64,000 bases of DNA from Agromyces ramosus (GTDB taxonomy: Bacteria; Actinomycetota; Actinomycetes; Actinomycetales; Microbacteriaceae): the NCBI RefSeq assembly GCF_004216665.1, contig NZ_SGWY01000002.1, positions 658,685 to 722,684 of the forward strand. Direction: 5' to 3'. Numbering within the stretch: the first letter of the stretch is position 1; the number at the start of each line of letters is the position of its first letter. Below, piece by piece: positions 29,248 through 37,948 of this stretch. The notes beneath the pieces were generated by a model. That model ran no database searches. It was given only the letters and a program-made list of their open reading frames with translations, and had not been told where the DNA came from. Both the position numbers and the translations under genes were made by a program.

Positions 29248-30597
29248 CTAGGCGGCGGATGCCGGTTCGGGCGTCGCCACGGCGTCGGGGTCACCCACCT
29301 CGGGCACCCGCGGCATCCGCGATGCGACCCAGGCCGACACCAGCGTGACGGCGGACAGGATCGCGAGCACGATTCCGGGGTGCCACCAGGCGAACCCGCT
29401 GGCTTCGCCGAGCGCGAGCGTGACGAGCGGCACGAAGCCGCCCACTGTCGCCGCGATGGCGTAGGAGACCGACAGGGCCGAGTACCGGAAGTGGTCGGGG
29501 AACAGGTCGTTCATCAGCCCGCCGAGTGCGGCCCACGACATCGTCGGGAGGATGCCGCCGATGATCATCGTGCCGACGAGGATCGGGAACGTCGCGAACT
29601 GGAGGAGGAAGTACATCGGGAACGTGATGAGCAGCGTGCCGAGCGCACCCCACGCGACCACTCGCGCCGAGCCGATCCGCGTCGCCCACGATCCGAACAG
29701 CGGGATCGTGACGAGTTGGAGCAGCCCGCCGATCGTGGTGGCGATCAGCAGGTCTTGGAAGCTGAACCCGAGCTCCGCGGCGCCGTAGTTGATCGTGTAC
29801 GTGTTCATCAGCGAATAGGAGCCGATGCCGAGCAGGGCGGCGCCGATCGCGATGAGGATCGCCGCGGGGCGCTGGCGGAACATCGTGGCGAACGGCAGGC
29901 GGTCGCGGCGGCCCTCGGCGACGACCTCGCGGAACACGGGGGTCTCGTCGATCGACCACCGGAGGTAGAGCGAGACGAGCAGCAGAGGGAACGCGATCAG
30001 GAACGGGATGCGCCAGCCCCACGCCGCGAGCTCCTCGGCGGGCAGGGCGATCGTCATGACGATGAACAGCGCCGCCGACAGGATCGAACCGACCGGCGAT
30101 CCCAACTGCGGGATGGCGGCGTAGAAAGCGCGCTTCACCGGCCCCGAGTGCTCAGTGGCGAGGAGGATTGACCCGCCCCACTCGCCGCCGAGCGAGAGGC
30201 CCTGCACGACGCGGAGCAGCACGAGCAGCGCGGCGCCGAGCCACCCGGCCTGCGCGTAGGTGGGGAGCAGTCCGATGAGGCCCGTGGCGACGCCCATGGT
30301 GCCGACGGTCCAGAGGAGTGTCGCGCGTCGGCCGAGGCGGTCGCCCATGTGGCCGAAGAGCGCTGCGCCGATCGGGCGCACGATGAACGCCACCGCGATG
30401 GTCGAGAAGGCCAGGAGCTGGCTGCCGAAGTCGCCGAGCGGGTCGAAGAAGAGCGGTCCAATGAAGAACGCCGAGAAGTAGGCGAAGACGTAGAAGTCGA
30501 ACGACTCGAGCGAGGTGCCGATCATCGACGCCCATGCGACGCGTCGCACTGGCGTGGCGTCTGCCGGGATCGAGGTGGCGGGGGTGGCGGTGGTCAC
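29248..30597 (-). CDS. MFS transporter, metabolite:H+ symporter (MHS) type
   Basis: The 449-aa product has 12 predicted membrane segments and the MFS loop GHMGDRLGRRATLL between segments 2 and 3. SLESFDFYVFAYFSAFF at the start and RVVQGLSLGGEWGGS are characteristic of the MHS (ShiA/ProP/KgtP-like) group, which imports organic acids, shikimate or osmolytes; the substrate here is unknown. GTG 30597 with AAGGAC gives the normal start; the longer frame adds an Arg/Pro-rich leader. It is divergent from a GntR gene, the likely regulator. Confidence 0.88.
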   Translation of the reverse strand: MTTATPATSIPADATPVRRVAWASMIGTSLESFDFYVFAYFSAFFIGPLFFDPLGDFGSQLLAFSTIAVAFIVRPIGAALFGHMGDRLGRRATLLWTVGTMGVATGLIGLLPTYAQAGWLGAALLVLLRVVQGLSLGGEWGGSILLATEHSGPVKRAFYAAIPQLGSPVGSILSAALFIVMTIALPAEELAAWGWRIPFLIAFPLLLVSLYLRWSIDETPVFREVVAEGRRDRLPFATMFRQRPAAILIAIGAALLGIGSYSLMNTYTINYGAAELGFSFQDLLIATTIGGLLQLVTIPLFGSWATRIGSARVVAWGALGTLLITFPMYFLLQFATFPILVGTMIIGGILPTMSWAALGGLMNDLFPDHFRYSALSVSYAIAATVGGFVPLVTLALGEASGFAWWHPGIVLAILSAVTLVSAWVASRMPRVPEVGDPDAVATPEPASAA

Positions 30598-30733
30598 GTG
30601 CAGTCCTTGTGGGTCGATGGCGTGAGAGCCCGACGGCCGGCGGTGCCGGTGTCGCGCGGCCGAGTACTGGATCACCGGGCCGACGGGGCGTGCTTGGGGG
30701 AGCGGGGGCGCCCCGACGACGCGGCTCGCACTC

Positions 30734-30762
30734 ATCTTGACAGCGCGACGATCACGGGACAA
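30734..30762 (-). promoter_or_regulatory. Candidate promoter of the MFS gene
   Basis: Minus-strand TTGTCC (30762-30757), 17 bp, CAAGAT (30739-30734). It abuts the inverted repeat at 30763-30775, which may let the GntR protein control both directions. The leader would be about 130 nt. Confidence 0.35.
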
Positions 30763-30796
30763 GCAAGTTGTTTGCCTTTGAATAGAACAATAGAGT
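30763..30796 (+). promoter_or_regulatory. gntR promoter with inverted-repeat operator
   Basis: TTGTTT (30768-30773), exactly 17 bp, TAGAGT (30791-30796), then 6 nt to GTG 30803: a leaderless promoter with a real -35. GCAA-N5-TTGC (30763-30775) overlaps the -35 and is a candidate operator for the regulator itself. Confidence 0.6.
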
Positions 30797-30802
30797 CAAA
30801 GT

Positions 30803-31198
30803 GTGCTGATTCGCCTCGATCCCACGCGTGCGACGCCCCTCTTCGAACAGCTCGCCGCCGCCGTCAGGGCGGCCATCATCGACGGGCGCGTCATCGGCGG
30901 CGAGCGACTGCCATCCGCCCGCGATCTCGCCGAGTCGCTCGGGGTGAACATGCATACGGTGCTGCGCGCCTACCGGGTGCTCCGCGACGAGCAGCTCATC
31001 GAGCTCCATCGCGGGCGGGGCGCCGTCGTGGCGGTGCGCATCGGCGGCCACGCCGCCCTCGCCGGAGCGATCCACGACCTCGTCGACGAGGCCAAGCAGC
31101 ACGACCTCCCCGAGGGCGCGCTGCTCGCCCTCATCAGCCAGGCCTACCGCGGGGCTCCCGCGCCGCCGCGCGTGCTCCGCACGCCGACGACACGGTAG
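30803..31198 (+). CDS. GntR family transcriptional regulator, YtrA-like short type
   Basis: The 131-aa product has the GntR winged helix-turn-helix at about residues 10-77 (PLFEQLAAAVRAAI, then LPSARDLAESLGVNMHTVLRAY, then LIELHRGRGAVV) and only a short helical C-terminus instead of a full effector domain, which is the YtrA subfamily layout. Such regulators usually repress themselves and a neighbouring transport operon; here the neighbour is a divergent MFS gene. GTG 30803 is leaderless by promoter geometry. Confidence 0.88.
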   Translation: MLIRLDPTRATPLFEQLAAAVRAAIIDGRVIGGERLPSARDLAESLGVNMHTVLRAYRVLRDEQLIELHRGRGAVVAVRIGGHAALAGAIHDLVDEAKQHDLPEGALLALISQAYRGAPAPPRVLRTPTTR

Positions 31199-31204
31199 TC
31201 TTGA

Positions 31205-31427
31205 GGGCAACGACGTCGATCCGGCCATCACCGGGGAGTCTTCGGAAGAACGCGAACGGATGCCCCGCGGCACCCGCTCGCCAGTAGAACCGAACGGGTG
31301 GCCCGTCACAGCCGCAAGGAGGGGTTCCGGGGCCGGCAGGCACCGGAACAAGCGAGGTGGTACCGCGACGGTGCTCGATCGAGCAGCCGGCGTCCTCGCG
31401 AGAGCATCCGTCCCCGCAAGGAGCGAG
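31205..31427 (+). promoter_or_regulatory. T-box riboswitch controlling ileS (translational type)
   Basis: The T-box sequence GGTGGTACCGCG lies at 31356-31367, with UGGU (31358-31361) to pair with the tRNA acceptor ACCA end. A very short Stem I hairpin has CCGG arms at 31221-31224 and 31231-31234 and presents ATC (31227-31229), an isoleucine codon, as specifier. The antisequestrator pairs GCGAGG (31352-31357) with CCTCGC (31394-31399) around the bulge, with an inner GCTCGATCGAGC hairpin. Without uncharged tRNA-Ile, CTCGC could instead pair with GCGAG at 31423-31427, hiding the ribosome site AAGGAG (31418-31423). No terminator with a T-run is present. Confidence 0.9.
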
Positions 31428-31428
31428 C

Positions 31429-34400
31429 GTGTACCCCCGTACCCCAGACGACCACGGTGTCGCCCCCTCACCCGACTTCCCCGCCGTCGAGCGGGAGGTG
31501 CTCGCGTTCTGGAAGCAGGACGGCACCTTCCAGGCGTCGATCGACCAGCGCGAGGGCGCGCCCGAGTGGGTCTTCTACGACGGACCGCCGTTCGCGAACG
31601 GCCTCCCGCACTACGGGCACCTCCTCACGGGCTACGCGAAGGACCTGTTCCCGCGATTCCAGACCATGCGCGGACACCAGGTGCACCGGCGCTTCGGCTG
31701 GGACACGCACGGCCTCCCCGCCGAGCTCGAAGCCGAGCGCCAGCTGGGCATCACCGACAAGAGCGAGATCGAGGAGATGGGGATCGCGGCCTTCAACCAG
31801 GCCGCGCGCGACGCCGTGCTGCGCTATACCGAGGAGTGGCAGGAGTACGTCACCCGCCAGGCGCGCTGGGTCGACTTCGAGCACGACTACAAGACGCTCG
31901 ACCTGACCTTCATGGAGTCGGTGATCTGGGCGTTCAAGACCCTGCACGACAAGGGGCTCGCCTACGAGGGCTACCGCGTGCTGCCGTACTGCTGGCGAGA
32001 CCAGACGCCGCTGTCGAACCACGAGCTCCGCATGGACGACGACGTCTACAAGATGGTGCAGGACCAGTCCGTCACCGTCACGTTCCCGCTCACGGGCGCG
32101 AAGGCCGAGTCGCTCGGCCTCACCGCCGTGCGCGCGCTCGCCTGGACGACGACGCCGTGGACGCTCCCCACGAACTTCGCCCTCGCGGTCGGCCCCGACA
32201 TCGAGTACGCGGTCGTGCCCGCCGGCCCGAACGGCACGCCCGACGCGACCGTCAACCGCGAGCACGAGGGTCCCACCGACACCGAGGTGCTCGGTGCCGA
32301 GTACCTCATCGCCCGCGACCTCGTCGGCAGCTACGCCCGGGAACTCGGGTACGACTCCGCCGACGACGCGAAGGCCGCCGTGTCGCGCACCGTGCGCGGC
32401 GCGGAGCTCGACGGCGTCACCTACGACCGGCTGTTCGACTACTACGCCGATGTCGACGAGTACGGCGTGCAGAACGCGTGGCAGGTCCTCGTCGCCGACT
32501 ACGTCACGACCGAGGACGGCACGGGCATCGTTCACCAGGCGCCGGCATACGGCGAGGAGGACCAGAAGGTCGGCGAGGCGGCCGGCATCCCGGTGATCCT
32601 GTCGCTCGACGACGGCGGGCGGTTCCTCCCGGCGGTGAAGGATGTCGCTGGACTCCTCTGGAGCGAGGCGAACAAGCCGCTCACGCAGCTGCTCAGGGCC
32701 GAGGGCCGACTGCTCCGGCAGGCGAGCTACGAGCACTCGTACCCCCACTGCTGGCGCTGCCGCAACCCGCTCATCTACAAGGCGGTCTCGAGCTGGTTCA
32801 TCCGCGTGCCCGAGTTCCGCGACCGGATGGGCGAGCTGAACCAGGACATCACCTGGGTTCCCGAGAACGTGAAGGACGGGCAGTTCGGCAAGTGGGTCGC
32901 CGGCGCCCGCGACTGGTCGATCAGCCGCAACCGATACTGGGGCTCGCCGATCCCGGTGTGGAAGAGCGACGATCCCGCTCACCCCCGCATCGACGTGTAC
33001 GGCTCGCTCGCCGAGCTCGAGCGGGACTTCGGGGAGCTTCCCCGCAACGCCGCCGGCGAGCCCGACCTGCACCGGCCGTACATCGACGACCTCACGCGGC
33101 CGAATCCCGACGATCCGACCGGCAGGTCCACGATGCGCCGCATCCCCGACGTGCTCGACGTCTGGTTCGACTCGGGATCGATGCCCTTCGCGCAGGTGCA
33201 CTACCCGTTCGAGAACCAGGAGTGGTTCGACACGCACAACCCGGCCGACTTCATCGTCGAGTACATCGGGCAGACGCGCGGCTGGTTCTACGTGATGCAC
33301 GTGCTGTCGACCGCGCTCTTCGACCGGCCCGCGTTCGAGAACGTCGTCAGCCACGGCATCGTGCTCGGCAGCGATGGGCAGAAGATGTCGAAGTCGCTGC
33401 GCAACTACCCGGATGTCTCGGAGGTGTTCGATCGCGACGGGGCCGACGCCATGCGCTGGTTCCTGATGTCGAGCCCCGTGCTGCGCGGCGGCAACCTCAT
33501 CGTCACGGAGGAGGGGATCCGCGAGGGCGTGCGTCAGGTGATGCTGCCGCTGTGGAGCACCTGGTACTTCTTCTCGCTCTACGCCAACACCGCCCGTGAG
33601 GGCGGGTACGAGGCGGCCCGGCGCACGGACTCGTCCGACGTGCTCGACCGTTACCTGCTCGCGAAGCTGCGCGACCTCGTCACGGCGGTCACCGCCGAGT
33701 TCGAGGCCTTCGATTCGACCCTGGCCGCCCAGCGGCTCCGCGACTTCGCCGACGTGCTCACGAACTGGTACGTGCGTCGGTCGCGCGACCGGTTCTGGGC
33801 GGGCGTCGGCGAGGACGGCGGCGGTACGGAGGCCTTCGACACGCTCTACACCGTGCTCGAGACGTACACGCGGCTCGCTGCGCCGCTGCTGCCCCTCGTC
33901 ACCGAGCAGATCTGGCGCGGGCTCACCGGCGGGCGCAGCGTGCACCTCGCCGACTGGCCCGATGCCGACGAATTCCCGGCCGACGATGCGCTGGTCGCCG
34001 CGATGGACGCCGTGCGGGAGGCCACCGGCGCGGTGCTGGCCCTCCGCAAGCAGGCCGGGCGACGGGTGCGCCTCCCGCTGGCGAAGCTCACGGTCGTCTC
34101 AGCGGATGCCTCGGCGCTCGCGCCATTCGAGGGCATCCTGCGCGACGAGCTCAACGTGAAGTCGATCGACCTGGTTCCGCTCGACGAGACGAGTGCCGAG
34201 GCGTACGGCGTCACGAAGCGACTGAGCGTCAACGCGCGCGCGGCGGGTCCGCGACTCGGGAGGACCGTGCAGCAGGCGATCCAGGCCGCACGATGGGGCG
34301 ACTGGACGCTCGACGGCGATGCCGTCGTCGCAGGCGGCGTCCCGCTCGAGCCCGGCGAGTACGAGCTCGTGCTCGAGGCCGGCGGATCCGGCGACGGGTC

Positions 34401-34734
34401 GAACGCGCTCGCGCTCCTCTCCGACGGCGGATTCGTGATCCTCGACACGGCGACCACGCCCGAGCTCGAGGCGGAGGGCCTCGCCCGCGACGTGGTGCGA
34501 GCCGTGCAGGAGGCGCGCAAGTCGGCCGGGCTCGAGGTGGGCGACCGCATCCGGCTCGGGCTCACGCTCGACGGCGACGGGGTGATCGCCGCCTCGGCGC
34601 ATCGCGATCTGATCGCCCGCGAGACGCTCGCCGCCGAACTCGACATCGAGGCGTCCGTCGACGTGTCGGGCGCCGGCGCGGCGCGCCCGGTGGGCGACGG
34701 ATCGTCGCTCCTCGTGGACCTGGAGAAGCTGTGA
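31429..34734 (+). CDS. ileS: Isoleucyl-tRNA synthetase, type 2 (eukaryote-like)
   Basis: Charges tRNA-Ile and edits valine. The 1101-aa class I synthetase has the HIGH box as HYGH at residues 61-64, KMSKS at 652-656, and the editing domain between. Length, HYGH and the [14 protein letters not shown] segment place it in the type 2 group, known from actinobacteria and eukaryotes and often naturally resistant to mupirocin. GTG 31429 has AAGGAG 5 nt upstream, which is the element the T-box would hide; in-frame codons upstream lie inside the T-box and were rejected. The stop overlaps folC by 4 nt. Confidence 0.96.
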   Translation: MYPRTPDDHGVAPSPDFPAVEREVLAFWKQDGTFQASIDQREGAPEWVFYDGPPFANGLPHYGHLLTGYAKDLFPRFQTMRGHQVHRRFGWDTHGLPAELEAERQLGITDKSEIEEMGIAAFNQAARDAVLRYTEEWQEYVTRQARWVDFEHDYKTLDLTFMESVIWAFKTLHDKGLAYEGYRVLPYCWRDQTPLSNHELRMDDDVYKMVQDQSVTVTFPLTGAKAESLGLTAVRALAWTTTPWTLPTNFALAVGPDIEYAVVPAGPNGTPDATVNREHEGPTDTEVLGAEYLIARDLVGSYARELGYDSADDAKAAVSRTVRGAELDGVTYDRLFDYYADVDEYGVQNAWQVLVADYVTTEDGTGIVHQAPAYGEEDQKVGEAAGIPVILSLDDGGRFLPAVKDVAGLLWSEANKPLTQLLRAEGRLLRQASYEHSYPHCWRCRNPLIYKAVSSWFIRVPEFRDRMGELNQDITWVPENVKDGQFGKWVAGARDWSISRNRYWGSPIPVWKSDDPAHPRIDVYGSLAELERDFGELPRNAAGEPDLHRPYIDDLTRPNPDDPTGRSTMRRIPDVLDVWFDSGSMPFAQVHYPFENQEWFDTHNPADFIVEYIGQTRGWFYVMHVLSTALFDRPAFENVVSHGIVLGSDGQKMSKSLRNYPDVSEVFDRDGADAMRWFLMSSPVLRGGNLIVTEEGIREGVRQVMLPLWSTWYFFSLYANTAREGGYEAARRTDSSDVLDRYLLAKLRDLVTAVTAEFEAFDSTLAAQRLRDFADVLTNWYVRRSRDRFWAGVGEDGGGTEAFDTLYTVLETYTRLAAPLLPLVTEQIWRGLTGGRSVHLADWPDADEFPADDALVAAMDAVREATGAVLALRKQAGRRVRLPLAKLTVVSADASALAPFEGILRDELNVKSIDLVPLDETSAEAYGVTKRLSVNARAAGPRLGRTVQQAIQAARWGDWTLDGDAVVAGGVPLEPGEYELVLEAGGSGDGSNALALLSDGGFVILDTATTPELEAEGLARDVVRAVQEARKSAGLEVGDRIRLGLTLDGDGVIAASAHRDLIARETLAAELDIEASVDVSGAGAARPVGDGSSLLVDLEKL

Positions 34735-36110
34735 CCGACGCAACCGACGACCACGACGAGGCCGAGGCGCGCGACGCGGCCGATGCGGTGTACGCCGCGC
34801 TGCTCGCGCGCATCGGCGAGGGCTCGCCCCGTCCCCGCCTCGCGCCGACGAGGCGGGCGGTCGAACTGCTGGGAGATCCCCACCACGCGGCTCCCGTCAT
34901 CCACATCACCGGCACCAACGGCAAGACGTCGACCAGCCGCATGATCGAGAGCCTGCTGCGCGCCTCCGGGCTGCGAACGGGCCTCCTCTCGAGTCCGCAC
35001 CTCGAACGGTTCACCGAGCGGATCCGCATCGACGGCGAGCCCATCTCCGACGAGGCGGTGGCGCGCAACTGGGAGGAGATCCACCCGTTCGTCGCGATCG
35101 TCGACGTCGAGCTCGAAGGCGCCGGTGAGGAACCGCTCACCTTCTTCGAGGCGCTCACGGTGCTCGCCTTCGCCTGCTTCGCCGATGCGCCCGTCGACGT
35201 CGTCGTGCTCGAAGTGGGGATGGGTGGCGAGTGGGACTCCACCAACGTCGCCGACGGCCAAGTGGCCGTGTTCACCCCGATCGACCTCGACCACCAGTCG
35301 CGCCTGGGCGCGACCATCACCGAGATCGCTCGCACGAAGTCGGGCATCATCAAGCCGATGGCCTCCGTCGTGACCGCGAAGCAGTCGGATGCGGCGCTCG
35401 AGGTGCTCGAGGACGCCGCGGAGCTCACGGAGTCGACGCTCGCCGTCGAGGGCGACGCGTTCGACGTGCTCGAGTCGAGGGTCGCCGTGGGCGGCCAGCT
35501 CGTATCGATCCGCGGACTCGCGGGGGAGTACCGCGACGTGGCGCTCCCACTGTTCGGCCGCCACCAGGCCGAGAACGCGGCCGTCGCGATCGCCGCGGTC
35601 GAGGCGTTCATCGGGGGCGGCGCGGTTCGGCTCGCCGACGAGGTGGTGCACGGCGGACTGGCCTCAGCGGCATCCCCGGGTCGGCTGCAGCCGATCGCCA
35701 CCGACCCCACGGTCATCGTCGACGCCGCGCACAATCCCCACGGTGCGGAGTCGCTGGTCGCCGCCCTCGACGAGTACTTCGACTTCGATGAGGTCGTCTA
35801 CGTGTTCGGCGTGCTCGCCGACAAGGACGCCGAGGGCATCGCCGGCGTGCTCGGCCGCGCCGGCGGCTCGTTCCTCGTCACGCGACCCGACTCGGATCGC
35901 GCACGCGACGCATCCGACCTCGCCGCGGCCGTCGCCCGGCGGGTGGGCGCCGATCGCGTGCGGGCCGTGGAGCGGCTGGAGGACGCCCTCGACGACGCCC
36001 GCGCCTGGGCGGCAGGGGCACCCAAGCGCGCGGTCATCGTCACCGGCTCGATCGCACTCGTCGGCGAGGCCATGGCGATCGCCGACGACCGCGGCTGGAG
36101 CCGCGCATGA
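34731..36110 (+). CDS. folC: Folylpolyglutamate synthase / dihydrofolate synthase
   Basis: Adds glutamate to dihydropteroate and folates. The 459-aa Mur-ligase-type product has the P-loop [15 protein letters not shown] at about residues 58-72, [14 protein letters not shown], and [19 protein letters not shown]; the C-terminal domain holds [18 protein letters not shown] 34731 overlaps the ileS stop (GTGA), so it sits under the ileS T-box at least through coupling. The stop overlaps the DUF4233 gene by 4 nt. Confidence 0.94.
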   Translation: MTDATDDHDEAEARDAADAVYAALLARIGEGSPRPRLAPTRRAVELLGDPHHAAPVIHITGTNGKTSTSRMIESLLRASGLRTGLLSSPHLERFTERIRIDGEPISDEAVARNWEEIHPFVAIVDVELEGAGEEPLTFFEALTVLAFACFADAPVDVVVLEVGMGGEWDSTNVADGQVAVFTPIDLDHQSRLGATITEIARTKSGIIKPMASVVTAKQSDAALEVLEDAAELTESTLAVEGDAFDVLESRVAVGGQLVSIRGLAGEYRDVALPLFGRHQAENAAVAIAAVEAFIGGGAVRLADEVVHGGLASAASPGRLQPIATDPTVIVDAAHNPHGAESLVAALDEYFDFDEVVYVFGVLADKDAEGIAGVLGRAGGSFLVTRPDSDRARDASDLAAAVARRVGADRVRAVERLEDALDDARAWAAGAPKRAVIVTGSIALVGEAMAIADDRGWSRA

Positions 36111-36553
36111 GCGACGCCACGACGCCCCGTCCCGACCCGACGCCGGAGCCGGCGGAAGGCCCGCCGCCGGCGCCGCGCTCGGTCCGGCGCAGCCTCGCCT
36201 CGATCGTGCTCGGCTTCGAGGTCATCGTGGTGTTCCTCGCGGCGCTCGTGATCTGGGGGCTCGCACCGACCGAGAACGGGACGTTCGGCTTTCCGCCCTG
36301 GGTCTCGCTGGCCGCGGGCGGGGTTGTGATCCTCGGCCTGATCGCCACGATCGGGCTCCTGCGCCACAGGTGGGCGTTCGCGCTCGGCTGGGCGCTCCAG
36401 GGGCTGATCCTCGCGACCGGCTTCGTCAATCCGGCGATGTGGTTCGTCGGCCTCATCTTCGGCGGCCTGTGGTGGTACTGCATGGTCGTCGGCGCACGAA
36501 TCGACCGAGACAGGACGGCGGCGATCGCCGATCCGGAACAGGAACAGGAATGA
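36107..36553 (+). CDS. DUF4233 domain membrane protein
   Basis: The 148-aa product has a Pro-rich N-terminal tail followed by four hydrophobic segments (about residues 34-52, 64-84, 88-106 and 109-128). DUF4233 proteins are found between folC and ndk across actinobacteria; their function is unknown. Overlaps of 4 nt with both folC and ndk show it is a fixed member of ileS-folC-DUF4233-ndk. Confidence 0.85.
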   Translation: MSDATTPRPDPTPEPAEGPPPAPRSVRRSLASIVLGFEVIVVFLAALVIWGLAPTENGTFGFPPWVSLAAGGVVILGLIATIGLLRHRWAFALGWALQGLILATGFVNPAMWFVGLIFGGLWWYCMVVGARIDRDRTAAIADPEQEQE

Positions 36554-36972
36554 CCACCGCCATCGAAGAGACCCTCGTGCTCGTGAAGCCCGACGGCGTC
36601 GCCCGCAACCTCACCGGCGAGATCCTCCGCCGCATCGAGGCGAAGGGATACTCGCTCATCGACATCCGGATGGTGCAGCCCGATCGCGAGATCCTCGCGA
36701 AGCACTACGCGGAGCACGAGGGCAAGCCGTTCTACGAGCCGCTCGTCGAGTTCATGCAGTCGGGGCCTGTCGTCGCCATGCGCGTGGCCGGCAACCGCGT
36801 GATCGAGGGATTCCGCGTGCTGGCCGGCACCACCGACCCGACCACCGCGGCGCCGGGCACGATCCGGGGCGACTTCGGCCGCGACTGGGGCCTCAAGGTC
36901 CAGCAGAACCTCGTGCACGGCTCCGACTCCGTCGAGTCGTCCGCGCGCGAGCTCGCGCTCTGGTTCGCCTGA
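36550..36972 (+). CDS. ndk: Nucleoside diphosphate kinase
   Basis: Equilibrates nucleoside di- and triphosphates through a phosphohistidine. The 140-aa product has the N-terminal TLVLVKPDGVARNL and the active-site histidine in QQNLVHGSDSVESS. ATG 36550 overlaps the DUF4233 stop by 4 nt. It ends the ileS-folC-DUF4233-ndk operon, with a hairpin following. Confidence 0.96.
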   Translation: MTTAIEETLVLVKPDGVARNLTGEILRRIEAKGYSLIDIRMVQPDREILAKHYAEHEGKPFYEPLVEFMQSGPVVAMRVAGNRVIEGFRVLAGTTDPTTAAPGTIRGDFGRDWGLKVQQNLVHGSDSVESSARELALWFA

Positions 36973-36983
36973 GCGGAGGCCCG

Positions 36984-37016
36984 CGACCGGCCGGGTTGCG
37001 GACCCGCTGCCGGTCG
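36984..37016. terminator. Hairpin between the convergent ndk and VKOR genes
   Basis: CGACCGGC (36984-36991) pairs with GCCGGTCG (37009-37016), enclosing a second stem CGGGT/ACCCG (36992-36996 with 37002-37006). It lies 11 nt after ndk and 28 nt before the VKOR stop, so it may serve both. Confidence 0.6.
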
Positions 37017-37044
37017 GTTCCGTGGTCGCCGCGGCGACGCCGGG

Positions 37045-37671
37045 TCAACGGAAGAGGTTCTGCAGGTCGATCATGACTCGCGGGATCGCGTCGATCTGCG
37101 CCTGCGCGAGCAGGATGACGATCGCATAGCAGACCACCGTGATGAGCGGGATCCAGGAGAACCAGGCGGCCGCAAGGCGCCGGACGCGTGCCGACGCAGG
37201 AATATGCCCGGTGCGCAGGTTGTGCAGCGTCACCACCCAGAAGGTGGGGATCGTCACGGCCCAGGTGAGCATGCACCACGGGCACAGCACGTCGAGCACG
37301 TAGATGCTCTGCGCGATCAACCAGCCGACGAACACCAGCGCCCCGGCCACCCCGACGTTCAGGCCGATCCAGAACCAGCGCGAGAACTCGGCGCCGGCGA
37401 GGATCGCGACCCCGATCGTGATGACGACCGGCCACGCCATGAGCCCGATGAACGGGTTGGGGAACCCGAACACCGATCCCTGCCACGACTCGAGATTGAC
37501 GCCGCAGCCGACGAGGACGCCGACGTTGCAGGCCGGGACGTGCTCCGGATCCGCCAGCACGAGCACCTTCTCGACCGACAGTTCCCACGCCGCGAGGAGC
37601 CCGAGGGCGCCAGCGACCACCAGGAAGACGGCGATGGCGACGGGTCGGGACCGAGGGGAGGAGTCCGGCAT
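37045..37671 (-). CDS. Vitamin K epoxide reductase (VKOR) family membrane protein
   Basis: Bacterial VKOR homologues reoxidise DsbA-like thiol oxidases and pass electrons to quinone. The 208-aa product has about five membrane segments, the active-site CPWC at residues 130-133 and the loop cysteine pair at 48 and 56, all needed for the relay. No fused thioredoxin domain is present; the DsbA partner must be elsewhere. The ATG at 37671 is preceded at 6 nt by CACAAT, a possible weak leaderless -10. Divergent from rne. Confidence 0.9.
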   Translation of the reverse strand: MPDSSPRSRPVAIAVFLVVAGALGLLAAWELSVEKVLVLADPEHVPACNVGVLVGCGVNLESWQGSVFGFPNPFIGLMAWPVVITIGVAILAGAEFSRWFWIGLNVGVAGALVFVGWLIAQSIYVLDVLCPWCMLTWAVTIPTFWVVTLHNLRTGHIPASARVRRLAAAWFSWIPLITVVCYAIVILLAQAQIDAIPRVMIDLQNLFR

Positions 37672-37948
37672 GTTCGTATTGTGGCATGCCGCTTCCACAC
37701 GACCCTGTGAGAGCGTGCGATAATCGAATGAGTCGTCCGGGCCGCGCCCGGAACGGCGCCAATGAAGGCTTTGAGGATGCACTGCATCCGAGTGAGCGGT
37801 CGAGACGCACCGCGAGACGTGGCGACACAGGCAACCTGCCGGTCGCAGCAATGAAGGATTGGCAGTCCCGCGCACGGCGCAGGACCGCTCGAGACGAGAA
37901 CGGAACGGGTGGCGCGGCCAACCGAACCGTCGTAGGAGTGCACCAGAG
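37672..37948. promoter_or_regulatory. Divergent VKOR/rne region with long rne leader (277 bp)
   Basis: GATAAT at 37719-37724 is a candidate -10 for rne, giving a leader of about 218 nt. RNase E mRNAs are autoregulated through their leaders in other bacteria. GGATGCA-C-TGCATCC (37775-37789) is a perfect inverted repeat within the leader. AGGAG at 37934-37938 is the ribosome site. No gene is seen. Confidence 0.5.

Noticed and set aside
31468-33945. 825-codon minus-strand open frame opposite ileS
   Set aside because: Long antisense frames are expected in 70% GC coding DNA; it has no family signature and lies fully inside ileS. The same applies to the 971-codon plus-strand frame over valS (26027-28942).
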